Shown here in pieces: positions 59,621-64,000 of a stretch of DNA of 64,000 nucleotides (positions are counted from its first letter, which is position 1; each line of letters begins with the position of its first letter). Source of the DNA: Shimia haliotis (lineage in GTDB: Bacteria > Pseudomonadota > Alphaproteobacteria > Rhodobacterales > Rhodobacteraceae); NCBI RefSeq assembly GCF_900114415.1, contig NZ_FOSZ01000004.1, forward strand, positions 1 through 64,000, read 5' to 3'. A model generated the notes under the pieces. It saw only the letters and a program-made list of their open reading frames with translations. It did no database searches and was not told where the DNA came from. The position numbers and the translations under genes were made by a program.

Positions 59621-60051
59621 TCCTCAATCATGTCAACGCGGGTGGCGTGGCGGCCACCCTCGAATTCCGCATCCAAATAGGCATCAACAATCGCCAAAGC
59701 CAGCCCTTCGCCAACAACACGGGCCCCGATAGACAGCATGTTGGCATTGTTGTGCTGCCGGATCATCGCAGCTGAGAACGTGTCCGAGCAAACGCCACAG
59801 CGGATGCCGTCAACTTTGTTGGCAGCCATCATGATACCTTGGCCGGTGCCGCACAGGATGATCCCAAGGTCACAGTCCCCTTTGGCCACCAAGTCTGCTG
59901 CAGCTTTACCATGCAGAGGGTAGTGCGTGCTTTCTGCGCTTGTCGGCCCGATGTCGACCGCCTCAAAGCCTTTGGCCTCGACGTGTTTTGCGACTGTCTG
60001 GCGCAGTTCAATAGCTGCATGGTCGCTCGAAAGCGCGATACGTTTGGTCAT
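59617..60051 (-). CDS. rpiB: RpiB/LacAB-family sugar-phosphate isomerase
   Basis: The 144-residue product is a ribose-5-phosphate isomerase B type enzyme: SSDHAAIELR at the start, IILCGTGQGIMMAANKV (catalytic Cys near residue 66) and IRQHNNANMLSIGARV near 98. RpiB interconverts ribose- and ribulose-5-phosphate; relatives act on other pentose or tetrose phosphates. It lies 19 bases after the FabMG-family gene and is probably co-transcribed with it. Confidence 0.92.
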   Translation of the reverse strand: MTKRIALSSDHAAIELRQTVAKHVEAKGFEAVDIGPTSAESTHYPLHGKAAADLVAKGDCDLGIILCGTGQGIMMAANKVDGIRCGVCSDTFSAAMIRQHNNANMLSIGARVVGEGLALAIVDAYLDAEFEGGRHATRVDMIED

Positions 60052-60070
60052 GGTTTTCTCCGGTGTTCGC

Positions 60071-61384
60071 CTAGTGGACGCTAATCAGGTGTTTGGCGAC
60101 ATGATCGTGATCGAGCCAGATTGCAGGCCCTTCCGGCTGGCTAAGCGTGCCAAAAATCAGCGCCCCTGTGGCCCCGACCACGTGTTGGCTCAAGACATCG
60201 CTCACCAAAGCTTTGCGGTCCTTGTGCAAGCCAACAATGTCCTGTGACGTACCAACCGTCTTTTCGACCTGTTCCGCGCTGTTGGCCATCGGCCACTCAG
60301 CGAAATTGTAGAATGGCTGCATGGCCGGATCGAGTTGATAGTCCTGCACAGTCTTCAACACAGCCTCAAGTGCCACGTCATCTTTAAGCAACGACTGGCA
60401 CTCCTGCCAAAGCGCATCAGTCCACGTTCCACCACCCTCGTGGCGTAGTGCCTCCAGCAGCGGCAACAGAGACAGCTCAATGCCTGCAAAAACGTCTGAC
60501 GAGTTGGTGCGGATTTCCGGACAGTTGAACACGGTGGCCTTAATGCCCTGATCCCATGCAGACTTTGCAAATCCTTCAAGGCGCATTTTCGCATAGCCTT
60601 GAGTATAACTGGTGTAGGTTTGCCAACGGTATTCACCATCAATCAAAACGCGCGTGCCGTGATACCCGTAGGCAGAATACCGCACCTCACCGCCTTCGCC
60701 TTCGATGCGCGTCCGAAGCGATGCGCTTTGCTCAATCAAATGACCAAAGCTGTTGGCGGTTACTTCGTCAAAGTTTTGCAAGATCAGCTTGCCAAGATCG
60801 CTGTCTAGAAGAGCCTGTGACGACAAGTGCCGTGCACCCCTGCCTTTGTAGATCCGGTTCGCGATTGCCATGAACGCTTTCGCGCGAGGAATACCGCCCG
60901 CCATAGTGTGTGCAAAAAGTACATTACGACCTGCCGGAATCAAGCTGTCCAGCTGTGACAAGACTTCGGTCAGAGCCGACTTGAATCGGGCTGTCCCAAG
61001 GTCGCGACAGACATCAACCTGCGCCCAATCCAACGTGTACTCTTGCCAGTTCTCCAACGTCATGCCAGCCAGCATATCAGTGGGCGTCTCACCGCCTTCT
61101 GGTGCATCCATGTCAAACCCGGCCATGAGCGGAACGTTGATGATTTTTCCGCCAAGATTGGCCTCGGCTTCCGCCAATTCTTCGGCGGTCAGGGCACGCA
61201 AGGATTTGTCCTCGTCGCGGCGCCCGACCGTGATGCCAACCACAGTCATACCAGCAGCCTTGGCGGCCTCTATCAATCCGGTGGCGTAGCCGCGTCCGAA
61301 GAGTTCGCCAAACAAGACGAAGATATCACCCTCTTTATAGAGTGTGTTGGAGCGAAGCTCTGTCAGTGGAAGCGATTGTTTCAT
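60071..61384 (-). CDS. FabMG-family protein (enoyl-ACP-reductase-related)
   Basis: The 437-residue product matches what I recall as the enoyl ACP reductase FabMG family: KEGDIFVLFGELFGRGYATG near residue 17, VGITVGRRDEDKSLRALTAE, NVLFAHTMAGGIPRAKAF near 150, SSQALLDSDLGKLILQNFDE near 190, SAYGYHGTRVLIDGEYRWQT and FNCPEIRTNSSDVF. The GxxxGxG-like N-terminus and a Tyr-rich centre suggest a nucleotide-binding reductase fold. The family name rests on memory; an operon with rpiB and no fatty acid genes leaves the true substrate open. Confidence 0.6.
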   Translation of the reverse strand: MKQSLPLTELRSNTLYKEGDIFVLFGELFGRGYATGLIEAAKAAGMTVVGITVGRRDEDKSLRALTAEELAEAEANLGGKIINVPLMAGFDMDAPEGGETPTDMLAGMTLENWQEYTLDWAQVDVCRDLGTARFKSALTEVLSQLDSLIPAGRNVLFAHTMAGGIPRAKAFMAIANRIYKGRGARHLSSQALLDSDLGKLILQNFDEVTANSFGHLIEQSASLRTRIEGEGGEVRYSAYGYHGTRVLIDGEYRWQTYTSYTQGYAKMRLEGFAKSAWDQGIKATVFNCPEIRTNSSDVFAGIELSLLPLLEALRHEGGGTWTDALWQECQSLLKDDVALEAVLKTVQDYQLDPAMQPFYNFAEWPMANSAEQVEKTVGTSQDIVGLHKDRKALVSDVLSQHVVGATGALIFGTLSQPEGPAIWLDHDHVAKHLISVH

Positions 61385-61702
61385 GAGGATTTTCCGTTGT
61401 TTTCCGCCGCGTGTCTATGTTTCACGGTCGGTTTTTCTCGGTCAGCATCTGTTTCACAGATAAACGCCAGAGCCTGCAAGTGCCGAAAATGACACTCCGC
61501 CTCCAGTCAGGTGGGGATACTGCTTGATGCTACAAACACAGGGTCACTGGCAACCGCCGCCGAGGCGGTAAATCGCCAAAAACGAGGAAATTTTGCCCAA
61601 AAGCCACCTTGATACGTCTTTTTCACGTCAAACAGCGGTTTTTGGGATCGAAGGCGAGAATGAGGGAAGCGCGCGCATTGAAGCGCGCGTCCGCCATTTC
61701 CA
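61385..61702. other. Gap between the FabMG-family gene and gyrB
   Basis: No gene is seen. A CGCGCGC/GCGCGCG hairpin at 61670-61689 lies 14 bases after the gyrB stop and is followed on the minus strand by only a weak pyrimidine stretch; it probably ends gyrB transcription. A smaller GCCGCC/GGCGGT-type hairpin lies at about 61556-61570. The remaining sequence includes the promoter of the FabMG-family operon, which I could not place. Confidence 0.5.

Positions 61703-64000
<2,298 letters not shown>

Overview
The window looks like chromosomal DNA of an alphaproteobacterium of the Rhodobacterales (Roseobacter group). The evidence is moderately high GC, the style of the core genes (gyrB, clpB, pyrF, dinB, an rpmJ paralogue, tRNA-Val), many ABC importers and acyl-CoA enzymes, and small proteins typical of that group. 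This is a judgement from protein style only; no database search was possible. I see no prophage, integrase, IS element or CRISPR array. Layout, left to right. 1-314 is non-coding, with 10-bp phased T-tracts and four 11-bp direct repeats. 315-2060 is a minus-strand msrP / GDCCVxC-protein / msrQ operon for repair of oxidised methionine in the periplasm. Then come an FMN glutamate-synthase-like protein and a secreted amidohydrolase, followed by a decayed stretch (6040-6682) with a frameshifted secreted lectin-like gene joined to an alcohol dehydrogenase tail. clpB follows, with a clear heat-shock (sigma-32 type) promoter. 9766-14635 holds housekeeping and small genes (a PEMT-like methyltransferase, pyrF, dinB with an N-terminal zinc-finger-like motif, N-formylglutamate amidohydrolase). 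tRNA-Val(GAC) and rpmJ come next. 15343-18767 is a vitamin B12 uptake operon: a cobalamin riboswitch, a 28-codon leader ORF, a DUF1636 protein, then an ABC ATPase, binding protein and permease. 19197-27976 (minus) is the first branched-chain-amino-acid-type ABC importer, with an acyl-CoA synthetase at one end and a PaaK-like protein at the other; it is divergent from a hybrid sensor kinase and response regulator (28172-30803). 30950-36941 is a mixed accessory stretch: MAPEG protein, LysR/DUF1330 pair with a strong palindrome between them, WGR protein, M20 carbamoylase-type hydrolase, a histidine phosphatase with a changed motif, a lone ABC ATPase, and a DUF1203 protein, with copies of a short intergenic repeat. 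37019-46882 is a second importer cluster in mirror orientation: TetR regulator, two acyl-CoA dehydrogenases, four ABC genes, an acyl-CoA synthetase and a binding protein. 46935-51801 (minus) carries two SDR dehydrogenases, a BKACE-family enzyme, a TIGR03084 protein and an acyl-CoA carboxylase beta subunit. PaaX-like and LysR regulators follow, then a hydantoinase A/B, amine/amino-acid oxidase and uronate-dehydrogenase-like run, and convergent to it rpiB and a FabMG-family protein. gyrB runs off the right edge. Working model: the two importer clusters take up carboxylic acids and trap them as CoA esters. The second cluster, with its acyl-CoA dehydrogenases and the carboxylase/SDR/BKACE block beside it, resembles an acyl-CoA degradation pathway of unknown substrate. 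The hydantoinase run probably handles a cyclic amide or N-methylated nitrogen compound.
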